This document shows, piece by piece, positions 1-11,165 of a stretch of DNA of 64,000 nucleotides (the first letter of the stretch is position 1; every line of letters begins with the position of its first letter). The stretch is from the NCBI GenBank assembly GCA_032433765.1, contig JAVIAB010000047.1, positions 17,239,511 to 17,303,510 of the forward strand, in the 5' to 3' direction. The notes beneath the pieces are model-generated. The model made no database searches and had not been told where the DNA came from. It saw only the letters and a program-made list of their open reading frames with translations. This DNA is from Megaustenia siamemsis. Taxonomy: Eukaryota; Mollusca; Gastropoda; Stylommatophora; Ariophantidae. Position numbers and translations under genes: made by a program.

Positions 1-1
1 A

Positions 2-254
2 AGCCGTGATATCTCAGTGGTTAGTGAACTGGACTACAAAGGACAAGAGTTAGAGTTCGACCCCAACCGACGGCTTCCAGTTCACCCAACCTTAAATAGG
101 TACCGGATTTTTTTTCTGGGAAAGTAAAGCGGCACGGGCGTAATACCAACCACATTACCCCAAAAATCATGTGTAGAAGGTCTGTAAAATATATGGTCAC
201 TAACACCATATTCCCTATACTCCACTTGGCGTGACGGAGTACTTTACTTTTTTT
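2..254 (+). mobile_element. SINE-1 copy (tRNA-derived SINE)
   Basis: A nearly full copy of the commonest short element here. The family has a tRNA-like head with an A box (tagctcagtgg in good copies; here atctcagtgg) and a B box (ggttcgatccc-like). A body of about 150 bp follows, then a 3' end containing the near-palindrome acgccacttggcgt and a tttactttt tail. Because internal Pol III promoter boxes are present, the family is non-coding and mobilised by a LINE; which LINE is unknown. The 5' edge is at the window edge. Confidence 0.85.
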
Positions 255-282
255 CGACGCTGAAAGACAAATGAGGAAAGGA

Positions 283-341
283 GACGAAGAAGAAGAAGAA
301 GAAGAAGAAGAAGAAGAAGAAGAAGAGGAAGAGGAAGAGGA
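283..341. repeat. (GAA)n microsatellite
   Basis: About 20 gaa units grading into gaggaa. It lies between an upstream plus-strand and a downstream minus-strand SINE-1 copy. The serine-rich minus-strand ORF across it is an artefact of the repeat. Confidence 0.9.
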
Positions 342-392
342 ACCATTATCTTTTCTCACATAGTGAATGCAAAAAAAAATTTTAAAAAGTTA

Positions 393-629
393 CGAGCCAC
401 GCCACGTGACGTATAGGAAATAAGGCGTTAGTGCTCGTATTTTTTAAAAATAGACTTTCAGCGCATTATTGAATTAATGTGATGGGTATTATATCCGTGC
501 CGCTTTACTTTCTCAGAAAAAAAATCCGGTACCCAGTTAAGGCTGGGTGAACCTGAAAGCCGTCGATCAGGATCGAACCCGACAGTCCTTAGTAACCCAA
601 GCCAATAAACCACTGAGCTAACGAGGCCC
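393..629 (-). mobile_element. SINE-1 copy, diverged
   Basis: Reverse-strand SINE-1 recognised by the 3' hairpin region at the left, the ggtacccagttaaggctggg segment, and the tRNA-like head (ccactgagcta, reverse A box) at the right. The centre is diverged, so this is an older copy. Confidence 0.75.
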
Positions 630-749
630 AGAAGGTCGTGGGTTTTTTTTTCCATTTTTTTTACGAAACATTTTTATCAACACAAAAATGTAATGGGGAG
701 TATTTTCAACTTGTAAATGTGTAATTGGTTATAATGTATGATTTTGCTA

Positions 750-1345
750 TTTACTTGGTGACTATAGAGAGGAGTGACAAGTTATTTGGTGACTATAGAG
801 AGGAGTGACAAGTTATTTGGTGACTATAGAGAGGAGTGACAAGTTATTTGGTGACTATAGAGAGGAGTGACAAGTTATTTGGTGACTATAGAAAGGAGTG
901 ACAAGTTATTTGGTGACGATAGTAAGGAGTGACAAGTTACTTGGTGACTATACAAAGGAGTTACAAGTTACATAGTGATTATACAAAGGAGTTACAAGTT
1001 ACTTGGTGACTATAGTAAGGAGTTACAAGTTACTTGGTGACTATACAAAGGAGTTACGAGTTATTTGGTGACTATACAAAGGAGTTACGAGTTACTTGGT
1101 GACTATAGAAAGGAATTACAAGTTACTTGGTGACTATAGAAAGGAGTTACAAGTTACTTGGTAACTATGGAAAGGAGTTACAAGTTACTTGGTGACTATA
1201 GTAAGGAGTGACAAGTTACTTGGTGACTATACAAAGGAGTTACAAGTAACTTGGGGACTATAGAAAGGAGTTACAAGTTACTTGCTCACTATAGAAAAGA
1301 GTTACACGTTATTTGGTGGCTATACAAGGGAGCAACCGTTAGTTG
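750..1345 (+). repeat. Minisatellite, 31-bp unit, about 19 copies
   Basis: Head-to-tail units of the form gagtgacaagttatttgg + tgactatagaaag. Five near-identical units lie at the left, then more diverged ones (gag/ggagttacaagttac). No ORF follows the period. The unit aligns with that of the array at 2545-3560. Confidence 0.95.
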
Positions 1346-1529
1346 GCTATCCTACAATTTTAAATGTTAAAATATGTTTAATTAATTAAGTTGTTTCATT
1401 TACTTTTCCTCCACTACATTGAGAAATGTAGTCTTCGCTACAATTTGCAATGGTATTCCGGTCCAGCAAGAAGACATCACCTGAGGTTTAGCGAATTGTG
1501 CTTCGCCATGAAGGCAAAAACACAAACGC

Positions 1530-1580
1530 TAACTGGCTATTATAAAGGTTAGTGGTATGATCTTTGGCTAATATGACATG
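1530..1580 (+). repeat. Remnant of 31-bp minisatellite left of a LINE-C insertion
   Basis: The stretch ggttagtggtatgatctttg + gctaatatgacatggg resembles units and end units of the 2545-3560 array (compare 3425-3455). This suggests the two 31-bp arrays were once one locus, split by LINE-C and other sequence. Confidence 0.5.
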
Positions 1581-1850
1581 GGTCATCATCATCATCATCA
1601 TCGCGTGCCTTCTCCGCAACGAAGGTTGGCTACCATGGAGCGCCATTCTGCACTGTTTCTTGCTTTGATGGTGCAGGCTGACCTAGATTGACTTGTCCAT
1701 CTTTTGATGTTACTCGTCCATGTTAGTCTTGGTCTGCCTCTGCCTCTTTTACCTTGTATTTTTCCTTCCAATATTACTTTTAGTAGGCTGTTGTGTCTTT
1801 TAACATGCCCCAAAAATGTCATTTGTCTTGTCTTAATTCTTAATACAGTA
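1581..1850 (-). mobile_element. LINE-C 3' end, 5'-truncated
   Basis: Minus strand. The left edge is the (ATG)n tail, seen as tcatcatcat. The reading frame resembles the C-terminal end of a non-LTR retrotransposon polyprotein: a TRQMTFLGHVKRHNSLL motif, a basic GKRGRGRPRLTW stretch, and a terminal EWRSMVANLRCGEGT. The reverse transcriptase core is missing, so the copy is dead. The trinucleotide tail is RTE-like, but I cannot assign a clade. Confidence 0.8.
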
Positions 1851-2544
1851 GTTAGATTTTCTCTCCATGGCTTTCTTTTGAGTGTTACGTGATGAGGCTT
1901 CAATCTCTTTCACGGTGGTCTGCCATATTCGTCTTTCGTGTTCTGAATATGCCACATGTGTACCACACACTTTGCTGTTTTCGCCTTCTGGGCCGTTTAT
2001 CATTTTCGATTCATCCGCCCCATCCACCGACACAGACCTTTTTATATTGGGGTTGAACATACCCGGCGGCGTCATTTTTTTTTGGGTGTCGAACCATGTG
2101 CTTGACTATTGAACCGCGAACACACGACACAAAGAAGAATAAATCATATTCCACTTAAATATCGGTAATCACAGTTTATCCACACGTCCGAAATAAAACA
2201 TACTCCAAACGGGGAATAGCAACACATAATTTCATAACTCGACTGTCACGTAAATCATTTTAAATATATCGGCAAGAGCCGAAATATAAAAACGACTGCA
2301 CGTTGCCGCCATGACATTCATGACATGGGTACAAGACCTAATTACGGTGGAAGAAACGAAGAAAGACAAGACGGTGACCAGCTGAGTCGGGATGACTACA
2401 GTTACTCGTGTGTACAGGAAGTGATCGCTGAGGGAACGGGACGCCAATGGTCCTGTTCCCAGTGTTCCATTATCAAGAAGTCAACGAGTCAGTATGTCAA
2501 CGCAACGGCTCGCAACACATCAATGTTTTAAAACATCTGAACCC
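1851..2544. other. No recognised feature
   Basis: Short ORFs of 60-80 codons on both strands show no recognisable domain. No tRNA-like boxes or clear repeats were seen. Confidence 0.5.
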
Positions 2545-3560
2545 TTTTCACTGATAAGATCTTTGGTTATTGGGAAAACATGTTGCAAGATCTTTCACTA
2601 TTATGAAAGAGTGTGGTAAGATCCTTGAGCATTATTAAAGGTAGTGATAAGATCTTTGACTATTGTGATAGAGCGCGATAAGATCTTTGAGCATTATTAA
2701 AGGTAGTGATAAGATCTTTGAATATTATGAAAGAGTGTGGTAAGATCTCTGAGCATTATTAAAGGTAGTGATAAGATCTTTGGCTATTATGAAAGAGTGT
2801 GGTAAGATCTTTGAGCATTATTAAAGGCAGTGATAAGGTCTTTTGTTATAGTGAAAGAGTGTGGTAAGATCTTTGAGCACTATTAAAAGTAGTGTTAAGG
2901 TCTTTGACTATTGTGAAAGAGTGTGATAAGATCTTTGGCTATTGTGAAAGAGTATAGTAAGATCTTTAAGCATTATTAAAGTTAGTGATAAGATCTTTGG
3001 CTATTGTGAAAGAGTGTGATAAGATCTTTGGCTATTGTGAAAGAGTGTGATAAGATCTTTGGCTATTGTGAAAGAGTGTGATATGATCTTTGGCTTTTGT
3101 GAAAGAGTGTGATAAGATCTTTGGCTATTGTGAAAGAGTGTGATAAGATCTTTGGCTATTGAGAAAGAGTGTGATAAGATCTTTGGCTATTGTGAAAGAG
3201 TGTGATAAGATCTTTGGCTATTGTGAAAGAGTGTGATAAGATCTTTGGCTATTGTGAACGAGTGTGATAAGATCTTTGGCTATTGAGAAAGAGTATAGTA
3301 AGATCTTTAAGCATTATTAAAGTTAGTGATAAGATCTTTGACTATTGTGAAAGAAGTGTTAAGACTTCTATCTGTTGTGTAAGGAGATGGTAAGATCTTT
3401 CGTTCCTTGGCTAATAAGAAAGATAGTTGCAGATCTTTCGCTAACATGACATGGGGTGGCAAGACCTTTGACTATCGTGAAAGGTAGTGGCAACATTTTT
3501 AGCGATTGTTAAATGATGTTCTAGAATCTATGACCGTTGTGAAATGGGTCTCACGTTATT
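2545..3560 (+). repeat. Minisatellite, 31-bp unit, about 32 copies
   Basis: Two unit types share a gataagatcttt core: one with ggctattgtgaaagagtgt and one with gagcattattaaaggtagt. They are interleaved at the left, and the first type is homogenised at about 2995-3290. Edge units are degraded. Confidence 0.95.
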
Positions 3561-3769
3561 TGCTCTTAAACAAGGAAGTCACTGGTTATTTGGCTGCTGT
3601 TAAAGCAGGCCTCAGCTGTAAACAGATTGGGAATCACTGGTTGTAAGGAAAGCAGATATCGTAAAAGTAATACAATGCCATATTTGAATTATTACAACAT
3701 ATTTGAAGAAACATGATATTTGGCAAATACATAAACCATGAATGTTTTGTCATTGGTATTATAGTTGAT

Positions 3770-4285
3770 AGAAACAATCATCATTTTTTGGCCATGTAAT
3801 GAGAAGAGAACAACTGGAGTATATTGTAACAACTGGAAAAATTGAGGGACGAAGAGATAGAGAGAAGCAAAGAGAAAAAATAACAGACAGCTTAAGAGAA
3901 TGGGTGAGCCACGATAGCTCAGTGGTTAGTGAACTGGACTACAAAGGACAAGAGGTAGGGTTCGATCAAAATCGACGGCTTCCGGGTTCACCCAGCCTTT
4001 AATGGGTACCGGATTTTTTTTCTGGGAAAGTAAAGCGGCACGGGCGTAATACCGACCACATTACCTCCAAAAAAAATCATGTGCCGAAGGTCTGTAAAAT
4101 TTATGGTCACTAACAACCATATTCCCTATATGCCACTTGGCGTGACGGGGACTCTTTACTTTTACTTTACTTAAGAGAATGGCTTGGCAGAAGGTGAACA
4201 GAAATGATAAATAGCTGCCGAGATCGAAAGTTGTGGAGAGACATGATCATCTACGCCAGCAGGCCCGGTACTTGATGATGATGAT
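3770..4285 (+). mobile_element. LINE-A 3' end, interrupted by a SINE-1
   Basis: The sequence encodes MRREQLEYIVTTGKIEGRRD and then, after the SINE, a degraded WLGRR...NCRDRKLWRDMI end. It finishes with cggtacttgatgatgatga. This is the C-terminal tail of a LINE ORF2, without the reverse transcriptase core. SINE-1 at 3904-4169 splits it. Confidence 0.85.
3904..4169 (+). mobile_element. SINE-1, full length, with target-site duplication
   Basis: Complete SINE-1 with A box tagctcagtgg, 3' hairpin and tttacttttactt tail. It is flanked by a perfect 13-bp direct repeat, cttaagagaatgg (3891-3903 and 4170-4182), made from LINE-A sequence. It therefore retrotransposed into LINE-A. Confidence 0.95.
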
Positions 4286-4559
4286 TATAGTTGACTTGTT
4301 CGTTTGCTCTTATGAAAATATAATCTCTATATCATCCTTCTAATGTACTTTTGAATAGTTGTTTGTTAAACAAAATGTAAGAGGAATTTTAATCATGTTT
4401 TTTTCGTTTAGAATTGACTATCTAACGATATCAAATGTGAATTTAGGTGAATTGTGAAATGTGTATTATCATAAGCGTAAATCTTTTAAATAGCACTAGA
4501 ACGCGAAGATGTCCTCAATCATTTTAACATCAATAAAGAGAGATTGTAAGGAAATTTAA
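4286..4559. other. AT-rich, nothing recognised
   Basis: Unique-looking AT-rich sequence between a LINE-A tail and the large 27-bp array. Confidence 0.5.
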
Positions 4560-7050
4560 CAGGAGTACCGGTCATTGTGTGGGAGAACGGGAGTACGGTC
4601 ATTGTGTGGGAGAACGGGAGTACCGGTCATTGTGTGGGAGAACGGGAGTACGGTCATTGTGTGGGAGAACGGGAGTACGGTCATTGTGTGGGAGAACGGG
4701 AGTACCGGTCATTGTGTGGGAGAACGGGAGTACGGTCATTGTGTGGGAGAACGGGAGTACCGGTCATTGTGTGGGAGAACGGGAGTACCGGTCATTGTGT
4801 GGGAGAACGGGAGTACCGGTCATTGTGTGGGAGAACGGGAGTACCGGTCATTGTGTGGGAGAACGGGAGTACCGGTCATTGTGTGGGAGAACGGGAGTAC
4901 CGGTCATTGTGTGGGAGAACGGGAGTACGGTCATTGTGTGGGAGAATGGGAGTACGTTCATTGTGTGAGAGAACGGGAGTACGTTCATTGTGTGAGAGAA
5001 CGGGAGTACGTTCATTGTGTGGGAGAACGGGAGTACGTTCATTGTGTGAGAGAACGGGAGTAAGTTCATTGTGTGAGAGAACGGGAGTACGTTCATTGTG
5101 TGGGAGAACGGGAGTACGTTCATTGTGTGGGAGAACGGGAGTACGTTCATTGTGTGAGAGAACGGGAGTAAGTTCATTGTGTGAGAGAACGGGAGTACGT
5201 TCATTGTGTGAGAGAACGGGAGTACGTTCATTGTGTGAGAGAACGGGAGTACGTTCATTGTGTGGGAGAACGGGAGTAAGTTCATTGTGTGGGAGAACGG
5301 GAGTACGTTCATTGTGTGAGAGAACGGGATTACGTTCATTGTGTGAGAGAACGGGAGTACGTTCATTGTGTGGGAGAACGGGAGTAAGTTCATTGTGTGG
5401 GAGAACGGGAGTACGTTTATTATGTGGGAGAACGGGAGTACGTTTATTGTGTGGGAGAACGGGAGTACGGTCATTGTGTGGGAGAACGGGAGTACGTTCA
5501 TTGTGTGGGAGAACGGGAGTACGGTCATTGTGTGTGAGAACGGGAGTAAGTTCATTGTGTGGGAGAACGGGAGTACGTTTATTATGTGGGAGAACGGGAG
5601 TACGGTCATTGTGTGGGAGAACGGGAGTAAGTTCATTGTGTGGGAGAACGGGAGTACGGTCATTGTGTGGGAGAACGGGAGTACGGTCATTGTGTGGGAG
5701 AACGGGAGTAAGTTCATTGTGTGGGAGAAAGGGAATACGGTCATTGTGTGGGAGAACGGGAGTACGTTCATTGTGTGAGAGAACGGGAGTACGTTTATTA
5801 TGTGAGAGAAAGGGAATACGGTCATTGTGTGAGAGAACGGGAGTACGTTTATTATGTGAGAGAAAGGGAATACGGTCATTGTGTGGGAGAACGGGAGTAC
5901 GTTCATTGTGTGGGAGAACGGGAGTACGTTCATTATGTGAGAGAAAGGGAATACGGTCATTGTGTGGGAGAACGGGAGTACGTTTATTATGTGAGAGAAA
6001 GGGAATACGGTCATTGTGTGAGAGAACGGGAGTACGTTTATTATGTGAGAGAAAGGGAATACGGTCATTGTGTGAGAGAACGGGAGTACGTTTATTATGT
6101 GAGAGAAAGGGAATACGGTCATTGTGTGGGAGAACGGGAGTACGTTCATTGTGTGGGAGAACGGGAGTACGGTCATTGTGTGGGAGAACGGGAGTACGTT
6201 CATTGTGTGGGAGAACGGGAGTAAGTTCATTGTGTGGGAGAACGGGAGTACGTTTATTATGTGGGAGAACGGGAGTACGTTTATTGTGTGGGAGAACGGG
6301 AGTACGGTCATTGTGTGGGAGAACGGGAGTACGTTCATTGTGTGGGAGAACGGGAGTACGGTCATTGTGTGTGAGAACGGGAGTAAGTTCATTGTGTGGG
6401 AGAACGGGAGTACGTTTATTATGTGGGAGAACGGGAGTACGGTCATTGTGTGGGAGAACGGGAGTAAGTTCATTGTGTGGGAGAACGGGAGTACGGTCAT
6501 TGTGTGGGAGAACGGGAGTACGGTCATTGTGTGGGAGAACGGGAGTACGTTCATTGTGGGAGAACAGGAGTATGTTCATTATGAGAGAGAATGGGGGTAC
6601 GTTCATTGTCAGAGAGAACGGAAGTACGGTCATTGTGTGGGAGAAATGGAGTAAATTTATTGTGTGAGAGAACGGGAGTACGTTCATTGTTTGGGAGAAC
6701 GGGAGGACGATCGTGTTGTGGGAGAACGGGAGTACGTTCATCGTGTGAGAGAACGGGAGTACAGTTCCTGTATTGGAGACCGGGAGTACGTTCATTGTGT
6801 GGGACAACGGGAGTATGTTTATTATGTGAGAGAACGGGAGTACGTTCATTGTGTGAGAGATCGGGAGTACGTTCATTGTGTGGGAGAACGGGAGTACGGT
6901 CACTGTATTGGAGAACGGGAGTACGTTTATTGTGTGGGAGAACTGAGTACGTTCATTGTGAGACAGAACGGGAGTACGGTCCTTGTGTGAGAGAACGGGA
7001 TTATGGTCCTTGTGTGAGAGAACGGGAGTACGATCATTATGTTGGGAGAA
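4560..7050 (+). repeat. Minisatellite, 27/28-bp unit, about 90 copies
   Basis: The unit is ggtcattgtgtgggagaac + gggagta with recurrent variants: cggtc, cgttc, aagttc, tttattatg, gagagaa. The left end mixes 27-bp and 28-bp (ccggtc) units. From about 4920 to 6540 it is almost pure 27 bp. The period is a multiple of three and the unit lacks stops in most frames, so ORFs of 568-696 codons appear on both strands. They show only nine-residue repeats (for example SLCGRTGVR) and are artefacts. The right end, 6540-7050, is more diverged. Confidence 0.97.
5787..6117 (+). repeat. 54-bp dimer sub-array within the 27-bp minisatellite
   Basis: Alternating units, one carrying gtttattatgtgagagaaag and one carrying ggtcattgtgtgagagaacg, recur as a dimer several times. 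Confidence 0.8.
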
Positions 7051-8400
7051 CGAATGAAACTAAATATAGCGTTGCCAAGTGTGGATTATTTATAACAAAG
7101 TTCTGTGAAACTGGATATAGCGTTGCCAAGTGTGGATTATTTATAACAAAGTTCTGTGAAACTGGATATAGCGTTGCCAAGTGTGGATTATTTATAACAA
7201 AGTTCTGTGAAACTGGATATAGCGTTGCCAAGTGTGGATTATTTATAACAAAGTTCTGTGAAACTGGATATAGCGTTGCCAAGTGTGGATTATTTATAAC
7301 AAAGTTCTGTGAAACTGGATATAGCGTTGCCAAGTGTGGATTATTTATAACAAAGTTCTGTGAAACTGGATATAGCGTTGCCAAGTGTGGATTATTTATA
7401 ACAAAGGTCTTATGGAACTGGATATAGCGCTGCCAAGTGTGGATTATTTATAACAAAGGTCTTATGGAACTGGATATAGCGCTGCCAAGTGTGGATTATT
7501 TATAACAAAGGTCTTATGGAACTGGATATAGCGTTGCCAAGTGTGGATTATTTATAACAAAGGTCTTATGGAACTGGATATAGCGTTTCCAAGTGTGGAT
7601 TATTTATAACAAAGGTCTTATGGAACTGGATATAGCGTTGCCAAGTGTGGATTATTTATAACAAAGGTCTTATGGAACTGGATATAGCGTTGCCAAGTGG
7701 GGATTATTTATAACAGAGGTCATTGAAACTGGATATAGCGTTGCCAAGTGTGGATTATTTATAACATAGGTCTTATGGAACTGGATATTGCGTTGCCAAG
7801 TGTGGATTATTTATAACAAAGGTCTATGAAACTGGATATAGCGTTGCCAAGTGTGGATTATTTATAACAAAGGTCTTATGGAACTGGATATAGCGTTGCC
7901 AAGTGTGGATTATTTATAACAGAGGTCTAGGAAACTGGATAAAGCGTTGCCAAGTGTGAATTATTATAACAAAGGTCTTATGGAACTGGATATAGCGTTG
8001 CCAAGTGTGGATTATTTATAACAAAGGTCTTATTGAACTGGATATAGCGTTGCCAAGTGTGGATTATTTATAACAAAGGTTTTATGGAACTGGATATAGC
8101 GTTGCCAAGTGTGGATTATTTATAACAAAGGTCTTATGGAACTGGATATAGCGTTGCCAAGTGGGGATTATTTATAACATAGGTCTTATGGAACTGGATA
8201 TTGCTTTGCCAAGTGTGGATTATTTATAACAGAGGTCTATGAAACTGGATATATCGTTGCCAAGTGTGGATTATTTATAACAAAGGTCTTATGGAACTGG
8301 ATATAGCGTTGAGAAGTGTGGATTATTTATAACAAAGGTTGAGTGGAACTGGATACACCACTGCCAAGTGTGGCTCAATAACAACGGTTTATGAAACGGG
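7051..8400 (+). repeat. Minisatellite, 51/52-bp unit, about 26 copies
   Basis: The unit is ctggatatagcgttgccaag + tgtggattatttataacaaa + a variable end. The first seven units are 51 bp and virtually identical (end gttctgtgaaa). Later units are mostly 52 bp (end ggtcttatggaa) and diverge to the right. The 51-bp part gives 17-residue repeat ORFs on both strands, which are artefacts. It abuts the 27-bp array with no spacer. Confidence 0.97.
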
Positions 8401-9150
8401 ATATAACATTCCATTCTAAATTGTGAATTATTACAGCAGCCTTAGGAATCAACATATAACACAATGCATTGTTATTTGTTAATTACAACATCATATTTAT
8501 TTAACGAGACATATCATTGTCATATGAGGATTATGATGGCATTTTTGCTCATTCTCCGGCTTAAACAGAAGCAATAACAAATATCATGGATATTACATTC
8601 TAGATACATAAAACAAATATACGAGGCAAACAAATATCGGAAACACGTCACGCGCTAAAACGGCAGCGCAGAGCTGACCACACAAGAAAGGGGATGTATG
8701 TTTGTCCACGCCTGTTCCAGACTTAAAATGGCGCAATAAAAACTTGGAGGCAATCAATGGCGGGCGTGGAAGTTGGCAAGTGGCCAGACAATAATAAACA
8801 AATCAGCTTCACCGAGGCCTGAACGAGTTTCTGTAGAACCGAGTCTTCTCGATTACTTCGTGGCACTACGAGATTAGCAGCAAAACATCAAATACTCTAA
8901 TTTATCGGGCAGTGAAACAGACCGGAAGTATAGCTTGATTCATTCGGTGCCCAGACAGACTAAATCCGAACCAAAATGTCAGCTTCACTGTCTGGCAGAC
9001 TTAAACAATCTTTAAGTCCATGGGCCATGTTGTTACGTGATAAGTCTATTGGAACCAAAAAAAAAATTATTCAGCGTACAATGCTGATCTATTGGTATTT
9101 CTTTTTAAAATGTAAACCTCTTACACCCTATTGAGTATATGGAGTGTCAT
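8401..9150. other. No recognised feature
   Basis: About 750 bp without clear repeats, tRNA-like boxes or a convincing ORF. Confidence 0.5.
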
Positions 9151-9154
9151 TGTC

Positions 9155-9460
9155 ATCATCATTGTGTGCCTTCTCCGCAACGAAGGTTGGCTACCATGGA
9201 TCGCCATTCTACTCTGTTTCTTGCTTTGATGGTGCAGGCTGTCATAGATTGACTTGTCCCTCTTTTGATGTTAATCGTCTATGTTAGTCTTGGTCTGCCT
9301 CTGCCTCTTTTACCTTGTATTTTTCCTTCCAATATTACTTTTAGTAGGCTGTTGTGTCTTTTAACATGCCCCCAAAAATGTCATTTGTCTTGTCTTAATT
9401 GTATTTAGTAGTTCTCTTTTTATTTTCAGTTGTTTTAAAACTTCATCGTTTGTATTCTTT
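9155..9460 (-). mobile_element. LINE-C 3' end fragment
   Basis: It begins with the antisense (ATG)n tail and then gtgccttctccgcaacgaag, as in the copy at 1581. The coding frame is broken. Similarity to other LINE-C copies fades near 9460. Confidence 0.8.
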
Positions 9461-9541
9461 TGTTTATTTCAATTTTACATTTTCCATCAGTGGTTATAGT
9501 ATGTCCCAGGTAGTTGTAGCTCTGGACTGGATATGGAGTGT

Positions 9542-9810
9542 AAAAAAAAAAAAAAGTAAAGTACCCCAGTCATGGTACCCCCAATGGCGTATAGGGAATA
9601 TGGTGTTAGTGACCATCAATTTTACAGACCTTAAGAACATAATTTTTGGGGTAATGGGGTCGGTATTACGCCCGTGCCGCTTTACTTTCCCAGAAAAAAA
9701 TCCGGTACCCCTTAAAGGCTGGGGAAACCGGAGGCCGTCGGTTGGGATCAAACCCGACTCCTTGTCCTTTGTCGTCCAGTTCACTAACCACTGAGCTATC
9801 GCGGCTCTCT
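9542..9810 (-). mobile_element. SINE-1 with target-site duplication
   Basis: Reverse-oriented full SINE-1, with its poly(A)-like tail at the left and tRNA-like head at the right (ccactgagctatcgcggct). It is flanked by the direct repeat atatggagtgt (9531-9541 and 9811-9821). Confidence 0.95.
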
Positions 9811-9842
9811 ATATGGAGTGTGCTCCTATATTATTCATAACT

Positions 9843-9935
9843 ATCGGCACAAGTGTGGGTAATGTGGTCGGTATTACGCCAGTACTGTCTTTCTTTCCCC
9901 ATAAAAATATATCGGGTATGCGTTTAACTCATTCT
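9843..9935 (-). mobile_element. SINE-1 central fragment
   Basis: Decayed similarity to the SINE-1 body (taatgtggtcggtattacgc) directly beside the full copy. Confidence 0.6.
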
Positions 9936-10124
9936 GTAGGTTTCGACGCACTGTGCGTAGCACTCATTTTGATTAGTGTGACCCGTCATTAAACAATATT
10001 TTTTACACGTCTTATATCATCATTCCGGTTGTATCCAAGATGGAGATATTATTTTTCTCCGGCTTGGTATAGAACTGTTGATCAGAGGTTTAACAAGCCG
10101 CTGTCTTAAAAACGATTTTGTTAA

Positions 10125-10230
10125 TGAAACGTAGACCTGATAGAACAAAAATTCAGATAAGAGAAGGAGTATCTTGGTCTACGCCATATGGGCTCGAAAG
10201 GTCAATAGATAGATAGATATCATCTTGGTA
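10125..10230 (+). mobile_element. SINE-8 3' end with (GATA)n tail
   Basis: Shares tagaacaaaaattcagataa and ggagtatcttggtc with 20690-20860, and ends in a gatagatagata tail. No tRNA head is visible. Confidence 0.6.
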
Positions 10231-10282
10231 TTGGTGACATCTAATACCTTGTTCGATTAGTTAAAAATTCATATATAATATG

Positions 10283-10560
10283 TTCATCATCATCATCAAG
10301 TACCGGGCCTGCTGGCGTAGGTTATCATTTCTCTCCACAACTTTCGATCTCGACAGTTATTTATCATTTCTGTTGTTGACCTTCTGCCAAGCCATTCTCT
10401 TAAGCTATCTGGTATCTTTTCTCTTTGCTTTCCTCTATCTCTTCGTCCCTCAATTTTCCCTGTTGTCACAATATATTCCAGATGTTCCCTTCTCATTTTA
10501 CATGGCCAAAACATGATGATTGTTTCTTCCTAATATTGGATATTAGCTCTCTTTTTTATC
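10283..10560 (-). mobile_element. LINE-A 3' end
   Basis: Antisense (ATG)n tail at the left, then a frame encoding MRREHLEYIVTTGKIEGRRD and EWLGRRSTTEMINNCRDRKL. 5'-truncated, without a reverse transcriptase core. Confidence 0.85.
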
Positions 10561-10734
10561 TTAAATATAAATATGCAGATTTATTCTTAAAACCATGAAC
10601 AATTTTGTCTTTGAAATCTCTTCCCTTGCATTGATACAAAGTTTCCGTACGGAAAGAGTTACGGTGAGTGAACCTAAAAGCTTTCTATCAATATCGGATT
10701 ATTTATATAATTTTATTATAATAGGCAAGACGAC

Positions 10735-10996
10735 TAACAACAAGAGCTGGGAGCTGTCAATAACTCATTGCTGATGGTTTGCACAGGATCTGTGAACGAG
10801 CACCTATTCCACCTCTTCTCTGTGCCTCTAGACACAAACTAACCAGTCCAGTCTGGCAGAGCGAGTAGGTATCGAGGAGGGAATGCAACACGGTAAACAA
10901 AAAGGTTGTACTGGAGTCGGATGTATATAGGCGTAAATATCACAGCTCTACTGCAAACCTCAACACAACGCATTTACACCCATCTAAAGCCCCTTT
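10735..10996 (-). mobile_element. SINE-4-like element, diverged
   Basis: Reverse strand. It contains a diverged version of the module gttgtgttgtggtttgcagt...cacatccgacttcagcac found in SINE-4, and part of its 3' region. Confidence 0.6.
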
Positions 10997-11165
10997 TGTT
11001 ATGTACAAAAGAGGTGAGATAGTAGGTGTACAACAGAGGTGAGATAGTAGGAGTACAACAGAGGTGAGATGGTAGGTGTACAACAAAGGTGAGATAGTAG
11101 GTGTACAACAGAGGTGAGATGGTAGATGTACAACAGAGGTGAGATGGTAGGTGTACAACAGAGGT
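10997..11165 (+). repeat. 25-bp minisatellite derived from LINE-A
   Basis: About seven units of gtacaacagaggtgagatgg + taggt. It runs straight into LINE-A sequence at 11166. The unit matches the LINE-A segment tgtacaaaagaggtgagatg (present once, antisense, near 27852-27875). The array is therefore an in-place expansion of LINE-A. Confidence 0.85.

Noticed and set aside
750..3560. CRISPR-like array (31-bp repeats)
   Set aside because: Units are head-to-tail with no unique spacers, and the context is eukaryotic.
4577..6903. Very long ORFs on both strands as repeat-protein genes
   Set aside because: The frames exist only because the 27-bp unit lacks stops; both strands are open at once and no start context, signal or domain is present.
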